Assembly: GCA_000961575.1 (NCBI GenBank)
Contig: LADP01000003.1
Location: forward strand, 62,001 to 126,000
DNA length: 64,000 nt
Direction: 5' to 3'
DNA from: Peptococcaceae bacterium BRH_c8a
GTDB lineage: Bacteria > Bacillota > Desulfotomaculia > Desulfotomaculales > Desulfallaceae
A model generated the notes under the pieces. The model was not told the DNA's origin and ran no database searches. It was given only the letters and a program-made list of their open reading frames with translations. The position numbers were made by a program, and so were the translations under genes. This document shows, in pieces, positions 35,094 through 44,175 of this stretch; the stretch's first letter is position 1; every line of letters starts with the position of its first letter.

Positions 35094-36155
35094 CTAACTA
35101 CGGTAAAAAAACTCCATTTTGGATAACCCTATTATAGTTCGCACCATCACCAGCAGCCAGATAGCCAGCAGTATTAAAAAACAAAAAAAGCCATATAAAT
35201 CTATGGCCGATGAGTTAATAGAAGAGGCAATCAAATGTGTGGCCACGGTATAGGCCCCCAGGGGGAAAGTAAAGGCCCACCAAGCCAGGGAAAAATGCAA
35301 GCTACCTTCTCTAAGGTAATAAATGGTTAAGCTCACGGCGCAAATTAGCCACCATAAGCCAAACCCCCATATTAAAAGGGCCAGCAGATTGATCACCGGC
35401 AGTACTTGATGGCCTAAAAAAGGCGTGCTGGCCGAGCCCAAGTTATAAAGAGCAATAGTGCCAACACCAATGGGACCCAGGTTTATCCAGGCGGTAGGTG
35501 CCAATGCGCCGGGTAGTGGCGGGCAGCAAAAGAAACGGAATAAACAAATGGCACCTAAAAACAAAAATAGGAAAAAACCACTGCTCCATGAAATGTAATT
35601 AAAAACCAGCAATAATTGCTGCCAACTGTCGGGCCAGTAGGGGATCAGCTTGGCACCGGAGACAGGAATCACGATTAAGCTTACCGGTGGCATAAACCAG
35701 GCCGGGTTAATTTGTTCGATTTTAACCTCCCGGCTGATAAAGTTTAACAGCGGAATGGTCACTGCCAGCAACACAGCCAAAACCACGCCTGTTAACCAGA
35801 ACCCTTTGGCCAGTACAACGGCCAGGTTAATACCCAAATGCTGACTGCCAATGATCAGCAAATCGGCTGCCAGCACAAGGCAGGCGATGGGCATGGTGGC
35901 AAAAAACTGTCCAATTACCGGATCCCGCAAATCTTTGTAGCACTCTTGTCGGTGAAGTAAAATCCTCATTACCCAGGGGACAAACAGAACTACAAATAAT
36001 AGCATGTTTAATATCCAGAGCACAGTTGCTAAACTTTGCAACCAGCTCCAGTAATGAGCGTAGTAAAAACTAGCTATTGCCATAATACCTGTGCCCATGA
36101 CACTGGCGAACCAGGAAGGGGCAAAATCTTTTATAACCAAGAAAAATTTATTCAC
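35094..36155 (-). CDS. TDT family transporter (TehA/SLAC1-like)
   Basis: 353 residues with about ten membrane helices. The start FAPSWFASVMGTGIMAIASF is typical of the tellurite-resistance/dicarboxylate transporter family, whose members carry malate, sulfite or other anions. The substrate cannot be told. In an organism of sulfate-reducer type, sulfite export is conceivable but unsupported here. It is followed upstream by a small zinc-ribbon/HTH gene (17 bases away) that might regulate it. Confidence 0.82.
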   Translation of the reverse strand: MNKFFLVIKDFAPSWFASVMGTGIMAIASFYYAHYWSWLQSLATVLWILNMLLFVVLFVPWVMRILLHRQECYKDLRDPVIGQFFATMPIACLVLAADLLIIGSQHLGINLAVVLAKGFWLTGVVLAVLLAVTIPLLNFISREVKIEQINPAWFMPPVSLIVIPVSGAKLIPYWPDSWQQLLLVFNYISWSSGFFLFLFLGAICLFRFFCCPPLPGALAPTAWINLGPIGVGTIALYNLGSASTPFLGHQVLPVINLLALLIWGFGLWWLICAVSLTIYYLREGSLHFSLAWWAFTFPLGAYTVATHLIASSINSSAIDLYGFFCFLILLAIWLLVMVRTIIGLSKMEFFYRS

Positions 36156-36171
36156 CGGTAACTACCTCTGG

Positions 36172-36540
36172 TTAATCCATGGTCTTGATATAAACGGTTT
36201 TGCCTTCTTTGGTTCCTGTTAGCAATTCACAGTGACGCAGTACAGCAAAATTTCGTTCCATTTCCCACTCTTTTAAATCAAAATGCTCAGCAATATCCGG
36301 GCGGGTAACCTTGCCCTTTTCTTTTACGAAATCATAGATTTTTTTCTGTAACTCAGTTAACCCATCCGTACCACTCTGACCAGCCATTTTACGGTGAGTT
36401 ACAGCGCTATGTACCGCTGCCACGTCGCAAGTTTTCGGCGGCTGAACGGCAACGATGAAGCAATCTTCACACAAAGTTTCGCCATTCAATTGCATCTCAT
36501 CGCCCACATCAATTTCTTCCCGGCATTTTTCGCAGATCAT
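36172..36540 (-). CDS. Zinc-ribbon plus winged-helix small protein
   Basis: 122 residues. An N-terminal zinc-ribbon/LIM-like set CEKC (3-6) and CEDC (18-21) is followed by a linker, and a C-terminal winged helix (LQKKIYDFVKEKGKVTRPDIAEHFDLKEWEMERNFAVL) of MarR/replication-type appearance. GGAGGTGACTGGGC precedes the ATG. It is likely a metal-stabilised DNA-binding protein. It lies 17 bases ahead of the TDT transporter on the same strand, so the two are probably cotranscribed. Confidence 0.75.
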   Translation of the reverse strand: MICEKCREEIDVGDEMQLNGETLCEDCFIVAVQPPKTCDVAAVHSAVTHRKMAGQSGTDGLTELQKKIYDFVKEKGKVTRPDIAEHFDLKEWEMERNFAVLRHCELLTGTKEGKTVYIKTMD

Positions 36541-36657
36541 GCCCAGTCACCTCCTGTTTGTCTGTCAACCACATTCTGATAATCAGCACATGATTGTCAA
36601 AGTTATTTTATCATTTTATTGTTAACATGTTAACTAAATATAAGTAGTAATTTTATC

Positions 36658-36702
36658 AAAAAGGCTCAACTAGTAGCTAATACTACGCAGTTGAGCCTTT
36701 TA
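36658..36702. terminator. Bidirectional terminator between trpS and the zinc-ribbon gene
   Basis: AAAAAGGCTCAACT pairs with AGTTGAGCCTTTT and inner GTAG with CTAC. It lies 57 bases after trpS on minus, with T-rich ends both ways. Confidence 0.85.
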
Positions 36703-36758
36703 TAAACCAAAATTATAACATTTAAGAAGCTTAACGCCGCTAAATCAAAATCTGTCGA

Positions 36759-37748
36759 TTAGCCCTTAAAAACTTTGGGCCACACCATATCCATGGTCCG
36801 CCGGGCCTCTTCGGTTGCTCTTTTGGTTCCTGCTTCGAGAATATCGTCAATATAGCTCCGATTGTTAATAATAGACTCCCTTTTTTCCCTGATTGGAGCC
36901 ATGAATTCCTCCATGGTGCCGGTTAACATTCTTTTACAGGCTACGCAGCCGATGCCCCCGGCTTTACATTCGGCCTCTAATCCGGACAGCTCGTCCGCCC
37001 GGTAGATACCATGGTACTTATGCACCACGCATACTTCGGGATGTCCGGGGTCTGTCTTGCGGATTCTGGCCGGGTCGGTGACCATTGAGTTAACTCCGGT
37101 TTGCAATTCCTTGGCCGTGGCGGCTAGCTCAATGACATTGGCGTAACTCTTACTCATTTTGCGCCCGTCCACGCCGGGCAGCAGGGGAACTCTGGCCAAC
37201 AGCGCCTGAGGATCGGGAAAGACGTGGCCGTAAATGTGGTTGAAGCGCCTGCCCACTTCGCGGCAAAGTTCCAGGTGGGGTAGTTGGTCTTCACCCACCG
37301 GTACGGCGTTGGCCCGGTACATCAGGATATCCGCGGCCTGCAGCAGCGGGTAGCCCAAAAAGCCGTAGGTGGTGACATCTTTGCCCCTTTCCCGGTGCTG
37401 CAGCACAATGTCCTTATAGGTTGGAACCCGCTCCAACCAACTTAAGGGCGTAATCATAGAAAACAACAGATGCAGTTCGGCATGGTGCGGGATTTTTGAC
37501 TGCAGAAAAATCACGCTTTTTTCTGGGTCTATGCCGGCCGCCAGCCAGTCCGCCAACATCTGCCTGATATTTTCTCGGATGTTTTCGGTTTCATCAAAGG
37601 ATGTAGTCAGCGCGTGCAGATCCGCCACGAAAAAGAAGCATTGGTAGGAATCCTGCAAGCTGGCCCAGTTTTCCAGGACGCTTAAATGCCCGATGTGCAG
37701 GCGCCCGGTGGGCCGCATGCCGCTTAAGATTCTTCCCTTCTTAACCAT
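36759..37748 (-). CDS. trpS: Tryptophanyl-tRNA synthetase
   Basis: 329 residues from the ATG at 37748 (GGGAG about 10 bases upstream); the ORF track adds ten residues. Class I synthetase with RPTGRLHIGHL (HIGH) near 12-22 and GRKMSKSYAN (KMSKS) near 198. It charges tRNA-Trp. The insert CKAGGIGCVACKRM has three cysteines and resembles the variant with an FeS/Zn site seen in some thermophiles. It lies 60 bases after the site-2 protease gene; no T-box precedes it. Confidence 0.95.
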   Translation of the reverse strand: MVKKGRILSGMRPTGRLHIGHLSVLENWASLQDSYQCFFFVADLHALTTSFDETENIRENIRQMLADWLAAGIDPEKSVIFLQSKIPHHAELHLLFSMITPLSWLERVPTYKDIVLQHRERGKDVTTYGFLGYPLLQAADILMYRANAVPVGEDQLPHLELCREVGRRFNHIYGHVFPDPQALLARVPLLPGVDGRKMSKSYANVIELAATAKELQTGVNSMVTDPARIRKTDPGHPEVCVVHKYHGIYRADELSGLEAECKAGGIGCVACKRMLTGTMEEFMAPIREKRESIINNRSYIDDILEAGTKRATEEARRTMDMVWPKVFKG

Positions 37749-37808
37749 TGTTTTATGGCTCCCTTCTAAACAGTCCAATATATAAGTCTAAGATCCTTCA
37801 ACTAAGTC

Positions 37809-38435
37809 TTAATAAGGTATTCCGCCTATGAACTTAAAAATCCCAACCACTAAATTAACTACCGGCCACAGAACCTTACCGATGAAACCTGTAAACATTA
37901 GCAGGAGCAGTATTACCATACCGTAGGTTTCCATGCCATAAATGAACTTGGCCTGACTGGGAAAAAGTCCAGCCAGTATTTTCGAACCGTCCAGCGGAGG
38001 AACCGGCAACAGGTTGAATATGGCCAGCACTACATTAATCTGAATGATTAAAATAAGCAATATAGCACCGTAACCGTATGGGATTAGGTCATGAATACCC
38101 AGACGCCACAGCAGAGCTGCTGCCAGGGCAACCAAAATGTTGGCTGCCGGGCCGGCCAGCGAAACCATCAACATGCCCTTGGCGGGATCCATACGCAGGT
38201 TATACGGGTTGACGGGGACGGGCTTAGCCCAGCCGAACCGGAACAGAATCAGCATTAAAAATCCCATGGGATCAATATGAGCGATGGGGTTTAAGGTCAG
38301 CCTCCCCTGATTCCTGGCGGTAGAGTCACCCAACCGGTCAGCCACCCAGCCGTGAGCAAATTCGTGAAAGGTCAGTCCGATTAGGATGGCCGGCAGTAAT
38401 AAAGCCAACTCAGTCAGACTTGGTAAATTAAACAT
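37809..38435 (-). CDS. Site-2 protease family (M50) membrane metalloprotease
   Basis: 208 residues from the ATG at 38435 (GGAGGG upstream). The zinc motif FHEFAHGW gives HExxH, and a later DGSKILAG replaces the usual NxxPxxxDG segment. About six membrane helices. The minimal S2P type without a PDZ domain. It cleaves membrane proteins within the bilayer; substrates unknown (SpoIVFB-like enzymes have a related core). It overlaps the DHH-CBS-CCA gene by 8 bases and is in the same transcript, ahead of trpS. Confidence 0.88.
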   Translation of the reverse strand: MFNLPSLTELALLLPAILIGLTFHEFAHGWVADRLGDSTARNQGRLTLNPIAHIDPMGFLMLILFRFGWAKPVPVNPYNLRMDPAKGMLMVSLAGPAANILVALAAALLWRLGIHDLIPYGYGAILLILIIQINVVLAIFNLLPVPPLDGSKILAGLFPSQAKFIYGMETYGMVILLLLMFTGFIGKVLWPVVNLVVGIFKFIGGIPY

Positions 38436-41076
38436 TTTTCCCTCCTTCAATTGCCCGGGCCATGTAATCGCGTATAAATGCTTGTTCGTCTGCTTCAGAG
38501 GTTACATTACCATCCAGCCGTTCGTGCCACAGCGCTTCCAGCGCTTGCCGGTAAACAGGGCCGGGACGGTAACCCAATTCCTTGATATACTTGCCGTTAA
38601 TCCTGGGCTTGTTATCCTTAATGGTCACCAAAAGCTGCCTGAACCGGACTTTAATCCAGTCCTCTTCCAGGATGGCCATTAACATGGGGTATGATTCCCG
38701 GGGCATTTTCAACAGCACCTTGGCCAAGTTACTAATTTTGATGTCCTGAGGTGCTTTCCAGATCAGGGACACCGCCTGTCGCCAGCCTTCCAATGCCGCC
38801 AGCACCTTTTCGGTCTGCCTTTTGCTCATATTGTAGCGCTGGCATATTTTTTCGGCTGCTTCGGCATCAGACCAGTGCAGGATGGCAACGATGTAGGGCA
38901 GCCATTTTTCAGTTGGCCCCATCAGCCCCCACTCGTTGATAATTTCCATGGCCTGATGCAGTTCTTTTAATACCGGATCTATTTCCCAGTAATTAATGTC
39001 GGGGAAAAGGTAGGGCCACACCTGGAGTTTTTCCAGACGCAGCAGCATTTTAGCTGCCTCCCTTTCCATCAGTATATGCTTTAACTCCTCCCAAATGCGC
39101 TCCGGGGTCACCTTGCCCAGGACCCCCTGACGCACAGCTTCATTGAGCAGTTTCAAGGTCTGCGGTTCAATACTAAAACCATAACGTTGTTCAAACCGTA
39201 CCGCCCTGAGAATCCGGGTCGGATCTTCAATAAAGCTAAGGTTGTGCAGCACCCTGACCAACCCCTGGTTCAGGTCTTCCCGGCCGCTAAAGAAATCCAC
39301 TAGTTCGCCAAAGTTATCCAAGTTTAAAGAAACGGCCATAGCGTTGATGGTAAAGTCGCGGCGGTATAAATCCTGGTGCAGCGAAGAACTTTCCACCTGC
39401 GGCAGCGCGGCGGGAAAAGCATAAAACTCCACCCTGGCAGTGGCTACATCCACCTTGAACTCGTCGGAATAAACCACTTCTGCGGTACCAAATTTCCAGT
39501 GGGATCTTACCTTGGCCAGGTGGTTTTTACCCAGTTCTTCGGCCAGCAAAATGCCTTCTCCCTCCACCACCAGGTCCACGTCCAAACTTTCCTGGCCCAT
39601 CATTACATCACGAACCAGGCCTCCGGCAGTGTAAACCTTGTAACCCATTTCGTCGGCGATGCGCCCGGCCTCGTCCAGTATATCCAGCACCTTCGGGGTC
39701 AAATTCTGCTGCATCAGCTTTTTAATATGCCGGTGTTGGGTTATTTGTGCTACATTGGCATTATTATAAGTAATATGGTGCCGGCTTTGAACTTCCCCGT
39801 GCAGTGTCCTTAATACGTCGGTGCGCGACACAATGCCCACCAACTTGTCGTTCTCCACCACCGGCACGCGTCCGATATCATGACTAATCATCAATTCCTG
39901 TACTTCGGAAACTGGCATGTCGCTGGGGACACACACCACCCTAACGGTCATAAAACCCTTCACCGGGGCGTGGCCCAGCCCGTGATGCAGCGCTTTTTCC
40001 GCATCCCGACGTGATATGACGCCCATCATTTTTTCTTCTTTGGCTACCGGTAGGCCGGAGTGTCCGTAGCGCAGCATAATATGGCCGGCTTCATCGATGG
40101 TCATCTCCGGTGCCACGGTTTTTACCGGCGCAGACATGATATCTGCCGCGCACAAGGGTGGGCGTATTTTTTTATAGATCTCGTCCAGTAGTTCCCAGAT
40201 CACATCATCCAGGCCAATCTTTTTTACAGTGGCCGAAGCCGCAGAGGCATGACCGCCACCCTTAAAGTGTTTGAGAATATCGCCCACGTTGGCCTGGGGA
40301 ATGCTGCTGCGGGCTACAATATGTACCCGGTCTTCCATTTCGGCCACGACAAAGACCACGTCCAGCCTCTCTATTTCGGAAATGGTATGGGCAATCAGGG
40401 CTAATCCAACAATAAACTCTTCGGTTTTGGCCCTGGCAATGAGAACTTTAGCGCCGCTAATTTGGTGCCGGTCGGCATTGACTAAAAGATCCTTAAGCAG
40501 AGACTTCTGCTCCAGGGTCATGGGCCGGCCCAAAAAATCAGCTACCACCGCCAGATTGGCACCTTGTTGAAGCAGATATGAAACCGCGTCCACGTCTCTA
40601 GAGGTGGTGCTGGTAAATACCAGTGAACCGGTGTCGCCGTATATGCCAAGGCAAAGAATGGAGGCTTCCAGAGGAGTCAGTTCAATGTTGTTTTCCCTAA
40701 TCCTCTCCACTAGTAAGGTGGTTGATGCGCCTACCGGAGCCACCATTTCCACCGAGCCCCGGAGATCCCCGTCCACCCAGGGATGATGATCGTAGATGTG
40801 TATATCCACACCGGGCTTGTCCAGTATTTCAGCAATTTTACCCAGTCGGCGGGGACTCTTGGTATCCACTACGATGACCCTGGTCACCCGGTCCAGATCA
40901 ATTTGTTTAATACTATACAGGTTTAGAGCGTCTTTATGCAGGGAGACGAATTCCTCCACGTTGCGGGAAAGTTTGCCGGGTAATACCGGCCTGGCGTCCG
41001 GATATAGCCTTAGCGCTGCCACCATAGCGGCCAGTCCGTCCATATCTGTATTGGTGTGGGTGGTGATTATCTCCAC
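38428..41076 (-). CDS. DHH phosphoesterase-CBS-CBS-tRNA nucleotidyltransferase fusion
   Basis: 882 residues. A DHH domain (1-300) with HTNTDMDG at 7-14 and YDHHPW at 95-100 is followed by two CBS domains (about 310-430; APVKTVAPEMTIDEAGHIML). The rest is a poly(A) polymerase/CCA-adding head (about 470-600; AGGLVRDVMMG, LDVDLVVEGEG) with RNA-binding helical region. The pieces suggest coupled RNA/nano-oligonucleotide hydrolysis and 3'-CCA repair with nucleotide sensing. The full fusion is known as a family; the CCA-adding versus A-adding activity is not fixed by sequence. It overlaps the site-2 protease. Confidence 0.9.
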   Translation of the reverse strand: MEIITTHTNTDMDGLAAMVAALRLYPDARPVLPGKLSRNVEEFVSLHKDALNLYSIKQIDLDRVTRVIVVDTKSPRRLGKIAEILDKPGVDIHIYDHHPWVDGDLRGSVEMVAPVGASTTLLVERIRENNIELTPLEASILCLGIYGDTGSLVFTSTTSRDVDAVSYLLQQGANLAVVADFLGRPMTLEQKSLLKDLLVNADRHQISGAKVLIARAKTEEFIVGLALIAHTISEIERLDVVFVVAEMEDRVHIVARSSIPQANVGDILKHFKGGGHASAASATVKKIGLDDVIWELLDEIYKKIRPPLCAADIMSAPVKTVAPEMTIDEAGHIMLRYGHSGLPVAKEEKMMGVISRRDAEKALHHGLGHAPVKGFMTVRVVCVPSDMPVSEVQELMISHDIGRVPVVENDKLVGIVSRTDVLRTLHGEVQSRHHITYNNANVAQITQHRHIKKLMQQNLTPKVLDILDEAGRIADEMGYKVYTAGGLVRDVMMGQESLDVDLVVEGEGILLAEELGKNHLAKVRSHWKFGTAEVVYSDEFKVDVATARVEFYAFPAALPQVESSSLHQDLYRRDFTINAMAVSLNLDNFGELVDFFSGREDLNQGLVRVLHNLSFIEDPTRILRAVRFEQRYGFSIEPQTLKLLNEAVRQGVLGKVTPERIWEELKHILMEREAAKMLLRLEKLQVWPYLFPDINYWEIDPVLKELHQAMEIINEWGLMGPTEKWLPYIVAILHWSDAEAAEKICQRYNMSKRQTEKVLAALEGWRQAVSLIWKAPQDIKISNLAKVLLKMPRESYPMLMAILEEDWIKVRFRQLLVTIKDNKPRINGKYIKELGYRPGPVYRQALEALWHERLDGNVTSEADEQAFIRDYMARAIEGGKNV

Positions 41077-41134
41077 CTTTTTATCCCTCCGCCTGATGAA
41101 TAATGTTGCACTAAGTTCATATTATACCATATAA

Positions 41135-41216
41135 ATTGGGGTCAGACTTAAACAAACTATAATAACGTATAAAGCATATAATACGTTTTATAGTTTGTTT
41201 AAGTCTGACCCCTAAT
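41135..41216. repeat. Long palindrome, GGGGTCAGAC family
   Basis: ATTGGGGTCAGACTTAAACA... pairs with ...TGTTTAAGTCTGACCCC over about 38 bases with few interruptions. It lies between lysA and the DHH-CBS-CCA gene and could serve as a terminator for lysA, though followed by AT-rich rather than T-only sequence. Confidence 0.88.
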
Positions 41217-41224
41217 CTCCCAGG

Positions 41225-42565
41225 TTATCTGGCCAGTTTAACTACTTTTTGCTTCTCCTGTAAACGAGCGGGCACCTGGTCGTTTCGTAACAGGTCGTCA
41301 TACGTTTCCCTGGCTACGATAATGTCGGCGTGGCCCTCTTTGACCAGTACCATAGCGGGTCGGGGCAGCCGGTTGTAATTCATGGACATGGAATAATTAT
41401 ATGCGCCGGTAGCGGAAACAGCCAGTATGTCGCCGGGTTGCGGCGAGGGCAGCTTAATGTCCCAGATTAACATATCGCCTGATTCGCAACATCTGCCGGC
41501 AATGGAAACCGTTTCCTGCGGTTCTTCGGAAGCCCGGTTGGCCAGCAGCGCTTCGTAGCGCGACTGGTACATAGCCGGCCTGGGGTTGTCGCCCATGCCG
41601 CCGTCAACCGCCACGTACTTGCGGATGCCGGGAATATCTTTCACTGCGCCCACGGTATATAGTGTGGAACCGGCGGGCCCGCTAATGGAACGGCCGGGTT
41701 CAACCATTAACCTCGGCGCCGGCAGGCCGTACTGGGCGGCTATGCTGCGCACCGCCTGGATGGCTGTATCGGCATAATGTTCTACCGGTTGTGGTTCATC
41801 GCCATGAGCGTAATAGATACCCAACCCGCCGCCCAGATTCAACTCATCCGGTGCCCAACCGGTCTCCCGGTGTACTGCGGCAGCAAAACGCATCATCACA
41901 TCAGCAGCGTGGCTGTATGATTCCAGCTCGAATATCTGTGAGCCGATGTGGCAATGGAATCCTCTCAGACGCACACCCTCGGTGGACAACGCCAGTTGCA
42001 CCGTTTCCAGTGCCTGGCCGTTTTCGATAACAATGCCGAATTTACTGTCAACCTGGCCAGTCTTGATGTATTCGTGGGTATGGGCTTCGACGCCGGGTGT
42101 CAGGCGCAAAATAATATCGGCGGTAACTCCGGATTCCCGGGCCAACCGGCCAAGTAATTTCAGTTCGTATTGGTTATCAACCATAAACCGGCCCACTTTG
42201 TAATCCAGGGCCATCTGTAATTCCTTGGCAGACTTGTTATTGCCGTGGAAGTACACTTTTTCCATGGGGAAACAAGCTTTCCTAGCGGTGTGTAATTCAC
42301 CGCCGGAAACTACATCCAAACCCAGTCCTTCCTGGGCTACCATGTGACACACGGCCAGGGTTAGCAAAGTTTTACCGGCGTAGATTACAATGCCGTCATG
42401 TTTTTCGGTGAAAGCCCGGTAATAATTGCGGCAATTTTGCCGAAAATGAGCTTCGTCCAGCACGTAAAGCGGGGTCTCAAACCGTTCCGCCAACTCGGTG
42501 GTGTCGCATCCGCCAATTTCCAGGTGTCCACTGGCGTTAATCTTCATCGTACCATGCAATTTCAT
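41225..42565 (-). CDS. lysA: Diaminopimelate decarboxylase
   Basis: 446 residues. PLP enzyme making lysine from meso-diaminopimelate. IVIYAGKTLLT carries the PLP lysine, GFHCHIGSQIFE the substrate region, LNLGGGLGIYY and MVEPGRSISGPAG the phosphate-binding and active-site loops, and AGRCCESGDML near the C-terminus the second-subunit Cys. The first ATG (42565) has GGAGG 9 bases upstream and is preferred over one six codons later. It stands downstream of a promoter plus structured leader; lysC is distant. Confidence 0.95.
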   Translation of the reverse strand: MKLHGTMKINASGHLEIGGCDTTELAERFETPLYVLDEAHFRQNCRNYYRAFTEKHDGIVIYAGKTLLTLAVCHMVAQEGLGLDVVSGGELHTARKACFPMEKVYFHGNNKSAKELQMALDYKVGRFMVDNQYELKLLGRLARESGVTADIILRLTPGVEAHTHEYIKTGQVDSKFGIVIENGQALETVQLALSTEGVRLRGFHCHIGSQIFELESYSHAADVMMRFAAAVHRETGWAPDELNLGGGLGIYYAHGDEPQPVEHYADTAIQAVRSIAAQYGLPAPRLMVEPGRSISGPAGSTLYTVGAVKDIPGIRKYVAVDGGMGDNPRPAMYQSRYEALLANRASEEPQETVSIAGRCCESGDMLIWDIKLPSPQPGDILAVSATGAYNYSMSMNYNRLPRPAMVLVKEGHADIIVARETYDDLLRNDQVPARLQEKQKVVKLAR

Positions 42566-42711
42566 GCTACAGTTCCTCCAATTCTGGGCTAAAGTAAAAA
42601 GGATTAAAACATAAACACTCCAGGCGAGTGAAAGGCGGCCTAAAACGCAACACCCTTTCCGGCTCTCCGGTGGATAGCGCCCCTCGTCTCAGATGAGGGG
42701 CGTGTTTTCGT
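42566..42711 (-). promoter_or_regulatory. Structured leader RNA of lysA
   Basis: Transcription on minus predicts a ~146-base leader. It contains an 8-bp hairpin CGCCCCTC/GAGGGGCG (42678-42702), a CCGG-AGAG-CCGG hairpin (42659-42670), CACTC/GAGTG (42616-42630), and a possible closing pair AAACAC with GTGTTT (42613-42618 with 42702-42707) that would make a multi-branched fold. The conserved core of the lysine riboswitch (L-box) and T-box was not found. The motif is unrecognised. Confidence 0.5.
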
Positions 42712-42717
42712 TAATAT

Positions 42718-42746
42718 ACTTTAACATGGCTTAAACGCCAAGTCAA
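42718..42746 (-). promoter_or_regulatory. Sigma-A-like promoter of lysA
   Basis: On minus, TTGACT (42746-42741), 17 bases, TAAAGT (42723-42718). It lies just before the structured leader. Confidence 0.6.
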
Positions 42747-42760
42747 TTAGAAAAAATAAA

Positions 42761-42798
42761 CGGGGTCAGACTCTTAACAGTTTAAGAGCCAGACCCCG
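42761..42798 (-). terminator. Palindromic terminator after trpB2, GGGGTCAG family
   Basis: CGGGGTC...CTCTTAA and TTAAGAG...GACCCCG pair around CAG (one mismatch). On minus it is followed by TTTATTTTTT and lies 19 bases after the trpB2 stop, so it doubles as terminator and as a member of the GGGGTCAG palindrome family. Confidence 0.85.
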
Positions 42799-42816
42799 CT
42801 TTAAGTGGTCGTTTCT

Positions 42817-44175
42817 TTATTTCACGTCAGGCAGATTCTGCAGCGACCTGGTCAGGATGTCCTCAGGCAGAGGATAGTCTATCAATTTGCCGGTCAGGTA
42901 TGCCTCGTAGGAGGGCATGTCCAACAGACCGTGTCCGCTAAGGCTAAACAGAATGGTACGGGCCTCGCCCGCTTCCCTGGCTTCCAGTGCTTCAGCGATA
43001 GCGTTCTGGATGGCATGGGATGATTCCGGTGCCGGAACAATACCTTCGCTCCGGGCGAACAGTTTGGCTGCTTCAAAAACCGAGGTTTGATCAATGGCCG
43101 CTGCTTCGATGATGCCGTCGTGTACCAACTGGCAAAGCAGAGGTGAGTCGCCGTGGTAACGCAACCCGCCGGAGTGGATGCCCGGGGGCATGAATTCGGC
43201 GCCCAAGGTGTACATATGAACCAAGGGAGTCAAACCTGCAGTATCGCCGTAATCGTAGGCGAACTTACCGCGGGTCAAGGTGGGGCAGGCCGATGGTTCC
43301 ACGCCGACCAAACGAACTTTGGCCCCGTTAACCAGCTTGTCGTGCACAAACGGGAAGGCGATGCCGCTAAAGTTGCTGCCTCCGCCGCAGCAGCCGATAA
43401 CCACGTCGGGATAGTCGCCGGCTTTGGCCATTTGTGCCTTGGCTTCCAGGCCGATGATGGTCTGGTGCATAATTACGTGGTTCAATACACTGCCCAGAGC
43501 GTAATTAGTGTCTCCACGTTGGGCGGCAATTTCCACCGCTTCACTGATGGCAATGCCCAAGCTGCCCGGAGTGTTCGGGTCGGCGGCCAGTGCTTTGCGA
43601 CCATATTCCGTATCGGTGCTGGGGCTGGGTAACACGCTGCCCCCGAATAATTCCATCATGGTGCGGCGGTAGGGTTTTTGATCATAGCTAACCCTGACCA
43701 TGAATATCCGGCATTCCATGCCGAAAAAGTTGCAAGCCTGGCTAAGAGCGATACCCCACTGGCCGGCGCCGGTTTCAGTGGACAAACGCATAATACCTTC
43801 TTGTTTATTATAGTAGGCCTGGGCCACGGCGGTGTTTAGCTTGTGACTGCCGGCCGGGCTGACACCTTCATACTTATAGTAAATTTTAGCCGGGGTATCC
43901 AGGGCTTTTTCCAGGCGACGGGCCCTGTGCATGGGCGACGGGCGCCATAACCGGTAAATTTCCCGCACCTCGTCGGGGATCTCAATCCAACGTTCCTGGC
44001 TTACTTCCTGTTTGATCAGTTCCATGGGGAAGATGGCCGACAGGTCATCGGGGCCAATGGGCTGCTTGGTACCGGGGTGCAGTGGCGGTTTGGGCAGATT
44101 AGGCATGTCCGCCATTACATTGTACCATTTCTCAGGGATTTCATTTTCCGTGAGCAGAATTTTAACTTCGCTCAT
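42817..44175 (-). CDS. TrpB2-type tryptophan synthase beta chain
   Basis: 452 residues from the ATG at 44175; the listed ORF begins at a GTG four codons earlier. PLP enzyme with [17 protein letters not shown] bearing the PLP lysine, [13 protein letters not shown], and [15 protein letters not shown] as phosphate loop. Length (~450) and the [18 protein letters not shown] start fit the long TrpB2 class, often found without a trpA partner. TrpB2 can join serine and free indole. No trpA or other trp gene is in the window. An L-Ser/indole salvage role is plausible. Confidence 0.9.
   Translation of the reverse strand: MSEVKILLTENEIPEKWYNVMADMPNLPKPPLHPGTKQPIGPDDLSAIFPMELIKQEVSQERWIEIPDEVREIYRLWRPSPMHRARRLEKALDTPAKIYYKYEGVSPAGSHKLNTAVAQAYYNKQEGIMRLSTETGAGQWGIALSQACNFFGMECRIFMVRVSYDQKPYRRTMMELFGGSVLPSPSTDTEYGRKALAADPNTPGSLGIAISEAVEIAAQRGDTNYALGSVLNHVIMHQTIIGLEAKAQMAKAGDYPDVVIGCCGGGSNFSGIAFPFVHDKLVNGAKVRLVGVEPSACPTLTRGKFAYDYGDTAGLTPLVHMYTLGAEFMPPGIHSGGLRYHGDSPLLCQLVHDGIIEAAAIDQTSVFEAAKLFARSEGIVPAPESSHAIQNAIAEALEAREAGEARTILFSLSGHGLLDMPSYEAYLTGKLIDYPLPEDILTRSLQNLPDVK

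Noticed and set aside
42603-42710. c-di-GMP-I riboswitch on plus
   Set aside because: GGCCTAAA and CTCCGGTGGATAGC look similar, but the tetraloop/receptor parts are missing and no plus gene follows.
42566-42711. Lysine riboswitch or T-box before lysA
   Set aside because: The conserved core sequences of either class were not found on reading.
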